Assembly (NCBI GenBank): GCA_041389725.1
Contig: JAWKRG010000006.1
Span: 310,001-374,000 of the forward strand
Length of the DNA stretch: 64,000 bases
Reading direction: 5' to 3'
DNA from: Polyangiaceae bacterium
GTDB lineage: Bacteria; Myxococcota_A; Polyangia; Polyangiales; Polyangiaceae
The translations under genes and the position numbers were made by a program. The notes beneath the pieces are model-generated. The model worked only from the letters and a program-made list of their open reading frames with translations, did not search any database and was not told the origin of the DNA. Below, one piece after another: positions 36,633 through 45,917 of this stretch. How positions within the stretch are numbered: position 1 is the stretch's first letter; the number at the start of each line of letters is the position of its first letter.

Positions 36633-36914
36633 ATGCGGCTGGCGATCCTGTGCATGTGCCTCTCCCTGGCGGGCTGCACCGCCACGTTCCAGGACGGCCG
36701 CAGCGCGGTCGAAGAGCGCACGGAGTGGTCGCACTACTTCCTGCTCGGCTCGATTGGCCACGCCGAACTCGATGCCCGCGATCTCTGTCCCAGCGGCCGC
36801 CTGAGCCGGGTGCGAACCGGGGGGAATGCCCTGACGCTGGGAGCATCCCTGCTGACCGTGGGCATCTATACGCCGCGGCGCGTGACCTACGTCTGTGAGG
36901 AGCGCGCGCGGTGA
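36633..36914 (+). CDS. Bor/Iss-like lipoprotein, first copy
   Basis: Protein of 93 aa. The signal peptide ends SLAGC (lipobox), then TATFQ. The conserved Bor pattern follows: a histidine-bearing HYFLLGSIGHAELDARDLC, a Cys and the C-terminal LTVGIYTPRRVTYVC. This matches Bor, the phage lambda lysogeny lipoprotein that gives serum resistance, and Iss of E. coli. The next gene overlaps by four bases (GTGA) and is a diverged copy. Confidence 0.8.
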   Translation: MRLAILCMCLSLAGCTATFQDGRSAVEERTEWSHYFLLGSIGHAELDARDLCPSGRLSRVRTGGNALTLGASLLTVGIYTPRRVTYVCEERAR

Positions 36915-37330
36915 AGCAAACGACCGCTGCCATTGCCGCCAGCCTAGTGCTCTCAGGCTGCTTCACCACGACGGTGAGATCGGGCCAGCCACCGGCGCGC
37001 GAAGCGCTGTACGACGCATGGCACGACGGCTACCTGGCGGGTCTGATCGAAAGCGACGGGCCGTACGATCTGAGCCGCTCGTGTCCCGAGGGGTGGGCGG
37101 AGATCACCACCGAGCTGCAACCGCTGCAGACCCTGGTCACGGTGGTGACGCTGATGATCTATTCCCCTCAGTCCGTGACGATCGTGTGCGCGGCACCGGG
37201 TGCGCCGCGGGTGCCGCCGCATTCCGGCTACGCTCCGGGGGACCCCGGCTATCCCCCGCGACCGCCCGCAGGAATCCCTCTGCCGCCCGCCAGCGGTGAC
37301 CCCGAACCGGAGGAGACCCAGAATCCATGA
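36911..37330 (+). CDS. Bor/Iss-like lipoprotein, second diverged copy with Pro-rich tail
   Basis: Protein of 139 aa from GTG 36911. A lipobox (SLVLSGC) starts it, and the Bor arrangement is again visible: YDAWHDGYLAGLIESDGPYDL, a Cys (SRSCPEGW) and VTLMIYSPQSVTIVC aligned with the VGIYTPRRVTYVC of the first copy. A 45-residue Pro/Gly/Tyr-rich extension is unique to it. The stop overlaps the ATG of the enoyl-CoA hydratase (ATGA), so three genes are coupled. Confidence 0.65.
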   Translation: MKQTTAAIAASLVLSGCFTTTVRSGQPPAREALYDAWHDGYLAGLIESDGPYDLSRSCPEGWAEITTELQPLQTLVTVVTLMIYSPQSVTIVCAAPGAPRVPPHSGYAPGDPGYPPRPPAGIPLPPASGDPEPEETQNP

Positions 37331-38109
37331 CCCCCCCCATCGTCCTCAAGAGCGGACGCATCGCGGAAATCCTGCTGAATCGGCCGGAGAAGCTCAACGC
37401 CATGACGGCGGAGATGGGCGGCGCTTTGCGCGATGCCGTGCAGCGACTCGGGCACGAACGCGAGACGCGCGCGGTCGTGCTGCGTGGCGCGGGCAAGGCG
37501 TTCTCGGCGGGCGGCGACTTCGCGCTGATCGAGGCCAACAGCAAACGCGGAGCGGAACTCAATCGCGCCGACATGGTCGAGTTCTATTCGCTCTTCTTGT
37601 CATTGGTGCAGCTACCGGTTCCGGTGGTGGCCGCCATCCAAGGCGCGGCGGTTGGCGCTGGGCTCTGCGTGGCGCTCGCTGCCGACATCCGCCTTGCCGC
37701 CACCAACGCCAAACTCGGAGCCAACTTCGTGCGCGTAGGCCTGCACCCGGGCATGGGCTCGACCGCGTTGCTGCCACATGTAGTCGGGCCAGCCCGTGCC
37801 GCAGAACTGCTCTACACCGGCAAGCTCGTCGACGGCGCGGAGGCCGAGCGCATCGGACTGGTCAGTCGCGCCGTAGCGCCGGAGCAACTCGACGCCGCCG
37901 TCAGCGAGTGCGCCGAGGCCATTGCGTCGGCGGCGCCAATCGCCGTGCGTCAGACCAAAGCAACCTTGCGTCGCGCCCTGCTGCGGGAGCTGCACGGCGC
38001 TTTGGAGACCGAAGCGCTCAACCAAGCCATCGATTTCGGCACCGGCGACTTGCAGGAAGCGATCGCCTCGTTTCGCGAGAATCGCCGCCCCGACTTCACA
38101 GGCGGTTGA
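37327..38109 (+). CDS. Enoyl-CoA hydratase/isomerase family protein
   Basis: Protein of 260 aa. Crotonase fold: ILLNRPEKLNAMTAEM, GAGKAFSAGGDFALIE (oxyanion hole), VAAIQGAAVGAGLCVALAADIRLA, and NFVRVGLHPGMGSTALLPHVVG with the position usually occupied by one catalytic Glu replaced by His-Pro-Gly, so activity could differ from a classical hydratase. These enzymes act in fatty acid oxidation or related pathways. Coupled to the upstream Bor-like genes. Confidence 0.87.
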   Translation: MTPPIVLKSGRIAEILLNRPEKLNAMTAEMGGALRDAVQRLGHERETRAVVLRGAGKAFSAGGDFALIEANSKRGAELNRADMVEFYSLFLSLVQLPVPVVAAIQGAAVGAGLCVALAADIRLAATNAKLGANFVRVGLHPGMGSTALLPHVVGPARAAELLYTGKLVDGAEAERIGLVSRAVAPEQLDAAVSECAEAIASAAPIAVRQTKATLRRALLRELHGALETEALNQAIDFGTGDLQEAIASFRENRRPDFTGG

Positions 38110-38128
38110 AGCCTCGCCTCCGGCGGCG

Positions 38129-38617
38129 CTAGTCCGCGGCCGCGTCGGCGCCGCCGCCATCCGACTCGATCTCGCTGGTCGGTCCGCCGCTCTCGGCTTC
38201 GGCCAGGATGGCCTCCACGAGACGCGCCTGCACCTTGACGAGCTTCTCCGGCCGTTCGCTGCCACAGGGTTCCGGCGCGGACTTGTCGCCTTGGGAGCAC
38301 GACATCTCCACCGTCAGCTTGCCGTCCCGAGTACCTACCTTGAACGCGTAGCGGAACTCGGTTCGAAACACTTCGTCGCCTAGCAGCGTCCGTTGCTGCG
38401 TCTGCAGCGTTCCCGCTTCGGGATCTCGCCTGTCGATCAAGAACCCGTTTTCGAGCAACGCTCCCTCGGCCGCTTCGAACAGTCGAGACTGAGGTGCATC
38501 CGTTTCGCGCTCGACAGGTGCATAGGGGGACTGCCGCGTCGCGCTGCACGCGATCAGCGCCATGGCAGTCGCAAGGAAGAGGCTCCAACGAGTGGTCTGA
38601 GATCGCCGTAGCTTCAC
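38129..38617 (-). CDS. Uncharacterised lipoprotein
   Basis: Protein of 162 aa from GTG 38617. The N-terminal signal ends ALIAC (lipobox). The mature part has a compact alpha/beta region (LFEAAEGALLENGFLIDRRDPE, TEFRYAFKVGTRDGKLTVEM) like small lipoprotein domains in outer-membrane assembly proteins, then an acidic Gly/Ala/Asp tail. No family recognised. It converges on the enoyl-CoA hydratase gene. Confidence 0.75.
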   Translation of the reverse strand: MKLRRSQTTRWSLFLATAMALIACSATRQSPYAPVERETDAPQSRLFEAAEGALLENGFLIDRRDPEAGTLQTQQRTLLGDEVFRTEFRYAFKVGTRDGKLTVEMSCSQGDKSAPEPCGSERPEKLVKVQARLVEAILAEAESGGPTSEIESDGGGADAAAD

Positions 38618-38650
38618 AGCGGACAGCCTAGTGTCGTGAGTCCGAGATTC

Positions 38651-40198
38651 CTAGCTTGTCCTCGATGCGCCGAGCGCCTGGCCCAGGCGTCCCTCCGTGA
38701 TCAGTTCGCACAGGCGCTCGATATCCGCGTAGAGCGGGCGATCTCCCGTCAGAGCCGGCACGGCGGAACGGATGACGTCGTGGGCGACCTCGACGCCGCG
38801 GCCGCCCCGCAGCGGCCGGCGTTGCTCCAACCCTTCCGCGGCCGTCAGCAGTTCGATAGCCAGGCAGCGCCGCACGTTGTCCACCACCTGACCCAGCTTG
38901 CGCGCCGAAATGCTGCCCATGGACACATGGTCTTCCTTGCCCGCGCTCGAGGGAATCGAGTCCACGCTCGCCGGGTGGCAGAGCACTTTGTTTTCGCTGA
39001 CCAGGGAGGCGCTCGCGACCTGCGCGATCATCAAGCCGCTCTCGAGCCCACTGTGCTTGGCCAGGAAGGGAGTCAGTCCGCTGGAGAGCGCCGGATTGAC
39101 GAGTTGCTCGACCCGCCGCTCGCTGATGTTGCCGAGCTCCGCGACCGCAATGGCGGCGAAATCCAGCGCTAGCGCCACAGGCTGGCCGTGGAAGTTGCCG
39201 CCGCTGATGATCTCCGCCTGCCCGCTCTCTACGAAGACGCTGGGGTTGTCCGTGACCGAATTGACCTCGCACTCGAGCACGCTGCGCGCGTGGGTCAGCG
39301 CGTCCCGACTCGCGCCATGCACCTGCGGCGCGCAGCGCAGCGAATAGGGATCCTGCACCTTGCCGCAATCTCGGTGGCTCTCCATGATCGCGCTGCCCTC
39401 GAGCAAGCTCCGCAGATGGCGCGCCACTTGGGCTTGCCCCGGGTGGGGACGAAGCTGCATCAGCCGCTCGTCGAAGGGCCGCGAGGAGCCTTTCAGGGCG
39501 TCCACGCTCAGCGCCGCCGCCACGTCGGCCGCATCCGCCAGACGCTCCGCGTCGTGAATCGCGAGCGCCCCCAGCGCCGTCATGAATTGGGTGCCGTTGA
39601 TCAGCGCCAGTCCCTCTTTGGATTGCAGGGTCAGCGGCGTCAGACCCGCCTGCGCGAAAGCCTCTGCCGCAACCATGGGTTGCCCATGCAATCGCACTTC
39701 GCCTTCGCCAATGGCGCCGAGGGCGAGATGCGCCAGGGGCGCCAAGTCTCCAGAAGCGCCGACGGACCCTTGCGCCGGAACCCGAGGCAACAGGTCTTCT
39801 CGCAACATGCCGAGCAGCGTCTCGATCACGACTCGGCGAACGCCAGAGTGACCCAAAGCCAGGGTCTGCGCCCGCAGCAGCAACATCGCGCGCACCACGT
39901 CGGCGGGCAGGTCCGGTCCGACACCGGTCGCATGACTGCGCACCAGGTTGAGCTGCAAGAGCAGGATGTCGCGGGAGCCGATCCGCGTTTCGCTCAGCGC
40001 ACCGAAGCCCGTATTGACGCCGTAGACGTGGGGAGCACTGTCTCCTTGGGTGAGGATTTGGTCCACTGCGGCACGCGCCGTATCGACCCTCACGGCCGCT
40101 TCGCGGTCGAGCTCTGCCTGGCGCCCTTCGCGAGCCACTTGCACCAGGTCGAGGAGAGAGAGAGGAGTACCGACTTGTACTGAGGGGAGTTGCGACAT
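38651..40198 (-). CDS. hutH: Histidine ammonia-lyase
   Basis: Protein of 515 aa, the normal length. The MIO-forming Ala-Ser-Gly is at residues 148-150 in GSVGASGDLAPLAH; the active-site Tyr is at 59 in VYGVNTGFG. Later motifs (QDPYSLRC, FHGQPVALALDF) are typical. It deaminates histidine to urocanate, step one of histidine degradation. No hutU, hutI or hutG is nearby. The region 40199-40488 upstream (290 bases) holds no gene. Confidence 0.96.
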   Translation of the reverse strand: MSQLPSVQVGTPLSLLDLVQVAREGRQAELDREAAVRVDTARAAVDQILTQGDSAPHVYGVNTGFGALSETRIGSRDILLLQLNLVRSHATGVGPDLPADVVRAMLLLRAQTLALGHSGVRRVVIETLLGMLREDLLPRVPAQGSVGASGDLAPLAHLALGAIGEGEVRLHGQPMVAAEAFAQAGLTPLTLQSKEGLALINGTQFMTALGALAIHDAERLADAADVAAALSVDALKGSSRPFDERLMQLRPHPGQAQVARHLRSLLEGSAIMESHRDCGKVQDPYSLRCAPQVHGASRDALTHARSVLECEVNSVTDNPSVFVESGQAEIISGGNFHGQPVALALDFAAIAVAELGNISERRVEQLVNPALSSGLTPFLAKHSGLESGLMIAQVASASLVSENKVLCHPASVDSIPSSAGKEDHVSMGSISARKLGQVVDNVRRCLAIELLTAAEGLEQRRPLRGGRGVEVAHDVIRSAVPALTGDRPLYADIERLCELITEGRLGQALGASRTS

Positions 40199-40488
40199 GG
40201 GCGTCTCGGATCGAGTCGAGCAGTCTTGGCAGGATCAGATCCCGATGGCAATTGAGACCCGAGACCCACGGGAAGGCCGGCGCATGCCGCGCTGCTCGAC
40301 GCGAATGACGCAACGACTTCTGGCAGTTCACTGCCTTCGGACCTGACCGAAATCGCGCGGAAGTCTGCGTGGTGGCAGAATCGGCGCGCGTCTAGACTGG
40401 AAGCAAACACCTGCCAGGAATGCCGGAAGCGCCATCGGGCACTATCGACTTGCTAGGAAGGCGCCGGGGTCACTATCCTCACCGGCCC

Positions 40489-42165
40489 GTGGGCCGCGTA
40501 CACCTCCTCGTCTTTCGTTCGTGCGTGGCGGCAGCTGCGCTGACAGGCCTGCCGAGCGCATCGCTCGCGCAGGATGCCTCACCCGAGACGGCGCGACCGG
40601 TGCCGCCTCCCCCCCCGCCCTCGGACGAAGCGATGGGTACGGAGTTCAAGTCACGCTTCGTGCTCGAGACCGGACGCAGCGAGCCCTTGGTGGCCGATCC
40701 AGACTCGCTGAAGATACAGATCCACGGTGAGTATCAAGCGCGACTCTCACAGCACTCGGACTTGCCGCTGCGCCCCTTCCGCGCAAATCCGAGCACGTCG
40801 AGCCTCGGGCAGACCACTCGCTTGGTCCATTGGCTGCGCTTCACCCCACAGCTCACGTTCTCGGACACCGTCCGCGTAGTGGGTCAAATCGACGTTCCCC
40901 GTGGCTTCATCGCGGGGCAAGAAACCCAACACGTCGAAGCCGACTTCCCCATGGACGAGCGGCAGCCCATCGAGGCACACCCGCGCTGGCTGTACCTCGA
41001 ATACATGTCGCCCATCGGGTTGTTCCGCGTGGGGCAGCAACCTTCCCATTGGGGGATGGGCCTCGTCGCCAACGACGGTGACCATCCCAGTCTATTCGGC
41101 GACTACTACGGTGGCTCGATCGCCGAGCGCGTGCTGTTTGCGACGCGTCCCTTGGGCAAGGACAGCCCACTGAATCTGGCCATCGCTGGCGACCTGGTGT
41201 TCAAGGACGCAACCGCAGACTTGAGCGACGACGAGTTCGCCTTGCAGGGTGTTTTGGCGGCTTTTTACGCGGACAAGCACGACAACATGTTGGGCTTCTA
41301 CGGCGTCTACCGCGCTCAACAGCGACAAGGCAGCGCACTACCTGGGCGAGACTTCGACGAGACCCTGGCCGTCTGGGCCCTCGACAGCGCCGGCAAGTTC
41401 AACGCGAAGATCCCCGGCACTCGCGGACACGTCTTCGGTGAGTACGAGGCTGCGTACATCTTTGGCGACACGAGCTTCGTTCGCACAGCGCAGCAGTCCC
41501 GTACCAACACGCGTGAAGACTTGCAGACCTTTGGCGCGGCGGCTCGCCTCGGCGCGGTGACGACGCGTGGCGAGGGCGACAAGCGCTACGGCGACTTCGT
41601 GGCGAGCCTCGAATGGGGCTGGACGAGCGGCGATGCAGATCCCAACGATGGCGTCACCCGGCGCTTTCGCTTCGACCCCAACCACAACGTCGGGTTGATT
41701 CTGTTCGACGAGGTGCTCGCGTGGAAGACGGCTCGCGCCACCGCCTCGGCTCGCGATCCTCAACTCACCCAGCGCCCCAACCCCGGCACGGACCTACTGC
41801 CCAGCAATGGCGCCGTGTTTGGTGCGACCTATCTCTACCCGAACGTCGTGGTGCGACCGGTACCCGAACTGGACCTCAAGGCCGCGGCCGTCATCGCGCA
41901 GACCACGGCGGACTTCGTGGATCCGGTGCAGGTCGGCATCAATGGGCGCTTCGCCAACTACGACGGCGGCGACGCACGCAGCCACGATCTGGGCGTCGAG
42001 CTCGACGGCGGTTTCGAGTACCGCCTGGCGCTGGACTACGGCATGACTCTGCAGTTGGGGGCGCAAGGCGGCGTGCTCTTCCCCGGCAACGCGTTCAACG
42101 ATGCGGCTGGCAACGCCATGGCCACCCAGTACCTGGGCGTGGGACGACTGGGACTACAGTATTGA
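40489..42165 (+). CDS. Outer-membrane beta-barrel protein
   Basis: Protein of about 558 aa from GTG 40489, which gives a clean signal peptide (LLVFRSCVAAAALTGLP...SLAQ) with a likely signal peptidase I site after AQ; the longer ATG 40420 frame adds 23 unlikely residues. A Pro-rich segment (PVPPPPPPSDEAM) follows, then long alternating strands rich in Tyr, Phe and Trp and charged turns, ending with Tyr (GRLGLQY), typical of barrels. It may belong to the myxobacterial outer-membrane family TIGR04551, but I cannot confirm it. The secreted lipase-like gene starts 86 bases on. Confidence 0.72.
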   Translation: MGRVHLLVFRSCVAAAALTGLPSASLAQDASPETARPVPPPPPPSDEAMGTEFKSRFVLETGRSEPLVADPDSLKIQIHGEYQARLSQHSDLPLRPFRANPSTSSLGQTTRLVHWLRFTPQLTFSDTVRVVGQIDVPRGFIAGQETQHVEADFPMDERQPIEAHPRWLYLEYMSPIGLFRVGQQPSHWGMGLVANDGDHPSLFGDYYGGSIAERVLFATRPLGKDSPLNLAIAGDLVFKDATADLSDDEFALQGVLAAFYADKHDNMLGFYGVYRAQQRQGSALPGRDFDETLAVWALDSAGKFNAKIPGTRGHVFGEYEAAYIFGDTSFVRTAQQSRTNTREDLQTFGAAARLGAVTTRGEGDKRYGDFVASLEWGWTSGDADPNDGVTRRFRFDPNHNVGLILFDEVLAWKTARATASARDPQLTQRPNPGTDLLPSNGAVFGATYLYPNVVVRPVPELDLKAAAVIAQTTADFVDPVQVGINGRFANYDGGDARSHDLGVELDGGFEYRLALDYGMTLQLGAQGGVLFPGNAFNDAAGNAMATQYLGVGRLGLQY

Positions 42166-42251
42166 CCTGGATTTCGCCGCTGCATGCGTTGACCAGGGCG
42201 ACGGGCGATGGGAAGCTTCCTCGGCCAACGGGCCGGAGCAAGGATGGATCG

Positions 42252-45200
42252 ATGAGGCGCACACTCGTGGCGAGCTTCGGGCTCGCGGTCGGACTGTCGA
42301 ATCTTGGTTGTAGCGTGGACGAGGTGCCCTCGGGCCTGAAGCGGACGCCGGAGGGCGCAGGCCCCAACGTCCGCTTCGACCTGCTGCACAAACCTCTGCC
42401 GGAGATCCCGCTGCCGAACGACAGCGCGATGTGGCCCGATCCGACCAGCCGCACAGGCCTTCGGATCAACGCCAGCGTCGTGGCCCCGACGGCGATCGAA
42501 GAGGTGGCACGACGCAAGTTCGACACCCTGGAGGGCTGGGGCACCTACGCGCCCATCACCGTGGGCTTCGACAAGCGGGAGAAGGACGACCCACGCCCGG
42601 CCATCGATCTCGCGAGTCTCGCCAAGCGTCATCGCGGCGACGACTACGAGCTGGCCGATGACGCCATCTACGTCGTCAATCTCGAGACCGGGGTGCCCGT
42701 GTTTCTCGACATCGGAGAGGGCGCGTTTCAGTACGTCGTGCGCGAGAAGACCAAGTACTGGCGCAACGATACCCGGCGCCTGGAGCAGAACTTGATGTGG
42801 GACACGGTGGACGAGACCATCGACCCCAGCACAGGCGAGCGCGACCCCAAGCGTGTCACCGCCAGCGGCGCCCCGGTCTACAAACCCGAGTGGGACACGG
42901 ACTTCGACGGCATTCTCGATCGACCCAACCTCGCCAACCCCGATGCGTGTCCCAACCAGGTCGACGTGCTGCTGGGCACTGCCAGCGAGGTCGAAAGGGA
43001 CCGCTGCATCACGGACAACTTGCTCACCTACTACGAGCGCGAGACCGACACGCTCATCGCGCGGCCCCTCATTCCGTTGGAGGAAAAGACCCAGTACGCC
43101 GTCGTCGTCACCGACCGCATGGTCGACCCCGATGGCAACCCCGTGCGTTCGCCTTTCGACTTCGTGTACCACCCGTCCCAAGAGGAGGGGATCAAGAAGC
43201 TGAAGGCGCACCTGTCGACTTCGTCGCTGGCGAGCTACTACGGCGACATCGGCGGCACAGGCTTGGAGCACGTCGCCTTCGCCTGGACCTTCACCACCCA
43301 GCCCGTGGTGGAAGATCTGCGGGTGATTCGCGACGGCCTGTATGGCAAGGGTCCGCTGGCCCGTCTGTCCAAGCAGTTCCCTGCTGAAACCGAATTGGCG
43401 CGCGCCGCAGGGCTAGTCAGCCTGGAAGCGATCGCCGACGGCGCCGAAGAACCGGCGGACTGGCAGAAAGACAAGCGCTGCGTCGACAAGATCGAGAACT
43501 TCTACATCGTGAAGTTCGAGACCGTGCAGCAGACCCTCACGGAGTTGGCGAGTCAGGCATTCGATTTCGATGGGCCACAGCTGGCCGGACTGATCAAGTC
43601 CTTCGACGCTATCAGCCACATTGCGGTGGGCACGTTCAAGTCGCCGTTCTTCATCGAAGGCGGCCCCAAGGGGCGGGACCCGAACGCCTCTTTTGCGATG
43701 GACTTCAAGACGGGTGAGGGCAAGGTCTACGAAGACACCGTCCAGTTCATGATCACGATTCCGAAGGAGTCCGCGACCCGCAAGCAACCCTTCCCCATCG
43801 CCTACTACGGTCACGGCTACACCAGCTCGAGCTTGGAAGCGCTCGGGTTCTCGGGTTGGCTAGCGAGCCACGGCATCGCCTCGGTCGGCATGAACGCCGT
43901 GTTCCACGGCCTGGAGCTCGGCGAGACCGAGCTGCAGCTCGCACGCAACTTGTTCGGAGGTGCCTGCGAAGCGCCCTTCGCGAGTGCCATGCTCACGGGT
44001 CGAGGTCGTGATCTGGACGGAGACCTGCTGCCCAACTCCGGTGGCGACTACTGGACCAGCTACCTGTTCCACACCCGAGACGTGGTACGCCAAAGCGCCG
44101 TCGACTTGCTGCAGATGTTCCGCGTGTTCAAGGGCTTCGACGGCAAGCGCATGAGCAAGCAGGACTACGACTCCGACGGCAGCCCAGATCTGGCCGGCGA
44201 CTTCGATGGCGACGGCAAAGTGGATGCAGGTGGCCCCGACGCGGGCTACTTCGCGTGGGGCCAGTCCCTCGGCGGAATCTTGGCTCCCTTCGTCGCGGCG
44301 CTGGATCCTCAAGTCATCGCCACTGCCCCAACCTCGGGTGCCGGCGGTCTCCTGGACGTGGGAGCGCGCACCTTCCAAGGAGGCGCCTTCGAAGGCATCT
44401 ATCTGCGCAACTTTGGGCCGATACTCGCGGGCGTGCCCGCCCAAGAGCTGATCGACCAGGGCAAAGCGAAAGAGACCAAGTGCACCGCCGACCAGATCAG
44501 CTTGCGTTTCGTCGTGGTGGACGTGAACGATGACCGTGAGGTCGAATTCAACTGCGTGGATCGACAGGACCTAGCGGCCGGCGGCACAGCCTTCGTCTTC
44601 AACGGCGACAACGGACTGACGCGTTGCGCTCGGGTGGACAACGAGGGCCACTTCCGCATCGGCATGCCCGCCAGCCTGGGCGACCGGTTGGAGTTGCAGC
44701 TGTACGACCAGCCCGACGTCGTGGACACCTACGACGGCGAAACGGGCTGCCACCCCACCGTGGGCAAGGACCACCGCATCGCCGTGATCAACAAGTGGGG
44801 CGACGGTCTCATTGCCAACGGTGCCCCGGATCCCACGGGCGTGAAGTCCGGCCCCGTGTGCACCGCCGAAGGCGGCTGCTCCAAGTTCCAAAACCGCTAT
44901 TACGGCGCCGGTACGCCTCTGGTCGCGATCGCCGAGGGCTTCGGCCACATTCGGCAGACGCCCTCGCTGCGACGCTTCATGAGCTTGGCGTCCAACATCG
45001 TCGACCCCGGCGATCCGGTGAACTACGCGCCCTACTTCGGCATCCGTCCGATTACCGATCCCGACGGCAAGCTGCACCCCCCCACGGGCATGGTCAACAT
45101 CGTCACCGTCGGTGACATGAACGTGCCTCTGAACAGCGGCATCGCTTTGGGGCGCGTCGCGGGTGCCCTGCCCTTCCTCACGCCGGATGCGGCAGATCGC

Positions 45201-45914
45201 TATCCGGCCTATTCCGACTACGTCACGCCGTCGGCGCTGTACTCGGCCCTGGGCGGCAAGACGCCGAACCGCATGCTGGTCGACAACCACGTTCTCGAGG
45301 GCATCAATCGGCTCGAGCGCCACGCACCCGCGGATCTGACGTCGTGCCGCCCGAACGAGTTGCCCGTCACCGCGGAAGACGTGGTGTGCCACCCCAACTG
45401 CACAGCGGAAGACACCAGCGCATGCCTGGGCGGGCAGACTTGCGAAAACGGTCGCTGCGTGAAGCGCCCCGTGAGCGAAGCAGACTGCGCACAGTACCTC
45501 TTCGACGCCGATGTGCTCGACGAAGGACTAGGGCTCTATGGTGAAGCAGAGGCGACGGTTCCCCTTCGCACCGGGCGTATCGCCATGCCCGCGGACATGG
45601 CGAGCGTGGACGCGGTCTGGGAGCCGCGTCTCAAAGGTAAGCCCTTTGCAGCCGACTCCGGCGCCTGGGCAGCGGATCAGCGCGTGCTGGCGCAGTTGAT
45701 GGCCTACGTGGAACCGAAGGGCGTGCATGGCTTCAATCCCTCCACGCCCTGCGACAACTGGGATTCCGGCATGTACATGATCAATCTCATCGGTCACTTC
45801 TTCTCGACCAGCGGTGCCGACCTGTACTACCTGTCGCACCCGTCCAGCCATCAGTGCTTGAGCAAGCCCTTTGGCAAGGGCGCCTGCTCTTTCGTCGACG
45901 TACCGCAGCAGTGA
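42252..45914 (+). CDS. Very large secreted alpha/beta-hydrolase-like lipoprotein
   Basis: Protein of 1220 aa from ATG 42252 with a good ribosome site (AAGGA) and lipobox SNLGC. The central part holds an alpha/beta-hydrolase-like region: FPIAYYGHGYTSSSLEALGF, a GASVG-like stretch and the nucleophile elbow FAWGQSLGGIL (GxSxG), so an esterase/lipase-type function is likely. Several acidic DxDxDG loops (DSDGSPDLAGDFDGDGKVD) suggest calcium binding. The C-terminal part has Cys-rich motifs (CHPNCTAEDTSACLGGQTC). It resembles bacterial virulence-type extracellular lipases (VolA-like) only in general. Placed directly behind the outer-membrane protein gene. Confidence 0.75.
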   Translation: MRRTLVASFGLAVGLSNLGCSVDEVPSGLKRTPEGAGPNVRFDLLHKPLPEIPLPNDSAMWPDPTSRTGLRINASVVAPTAIEEVARRKFDTLEGWGTYAPITVGFDKREKDDPRPAIDLASLAKRHRGDDYELADDAIYVVNLETGVPVFLDIGEGAFQYVVREKTKYWRNDTRRLEQNLMWDTVDETIDPSTGERDPKRVTASGAPVYKPEWDTDFDGILDRPNLANPDACPNQVDVLLGTASEVERDRCITDNLLTYYERETDTLIARPLIPLEEKTQYAVVVTDRMVDPDGNPVRSPFDFVYHPSQEEGIKKLKAHLSTSSLASYYGDIGGTGLEHVAFAWTFTTQPVVEDLRVIRDGLYGKGPLARLSKQFPAETELARAAGLVSLEAIADGAEEPADWQKDKRCVDKIENFYIVKFETVQQTLTELASQAFDFDGPQLAGLIKSFDAISHIAVGTFKSPFFIEGGPKGRDPNASFAMDFKTGEGKVYEDTVQFMITIPKESATRKQPFPIAYYGHGYTSSSLEALGFSGWLASHGIASVGMNAVFHGLELGETELQLARNLFGGACEAPFASAMLTGRGRDLDGDLLPNSGGDYWTSYLFHTRDVVRQSAVDLLQMFRVFKGFDGKRMSKQDYDSDGSPDLAGDFDGDGKVDAGGPDAGYFAWGQSLGGILAPFVAALDPQVIATAPTSGAGGLLDVGARTFQGGAFEGIYLRNFGPILAGVPAQELIDQGKAKETKCTADQISLRFVVVDVNDDREVEFNCVDRQDLAAGGTAFVFNGDNGLTRCARVDNEGHFRIGMPASLGDRLELQLYDQPDVVDTYDGETGCHPTVGKDHRIAVINKWGDGLIANGAPDPTGVKSGPVCTAEGGCSKFQNRYYGAGTPLVAIAEGFGHIRQTPSLRRFMSLASNIVDPGDPVNYAPYFGIRPITDPDGKLHPPTGMVNIVTVGDMNVPLNSGIALGRVAGALPFLTPDAADRYPAYSDYVTPSALYSALGGKTPNRMLVDNHVLEGINRLERHAPADLTSCRPNELPVTAEDVVCHPNCTAEDTSACLGGQTCENGRCVKRPVSEADCAQYLFDADVLDEGLGLYGEAEATVPLRTGRIAMPADMASVDAVWEPRLKGKPFAADSGAWAADQRVLAQLMAYVEPKGVHGFNPSTPCDNWDSGMYMINLIGHFFSTSGADLYYLSHPSSHQCLSKPFGKGACSFVDVPQQ

Positions 45915-45917
45915 CGC

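Noticed and set aside
38628..40331. 567-residue minus-strand frame overlapping hutH in another frame
   Set aside because: Arg/Gly-rich out-of-frame reading; hutH has all family motifs.
40199..40488. 290-base gap between hutH and the outer-membrane gene
   Set aside because: Searched for small genes, tRNA and hairpins; nothing convincing. Probably promoters for both divergent genes.
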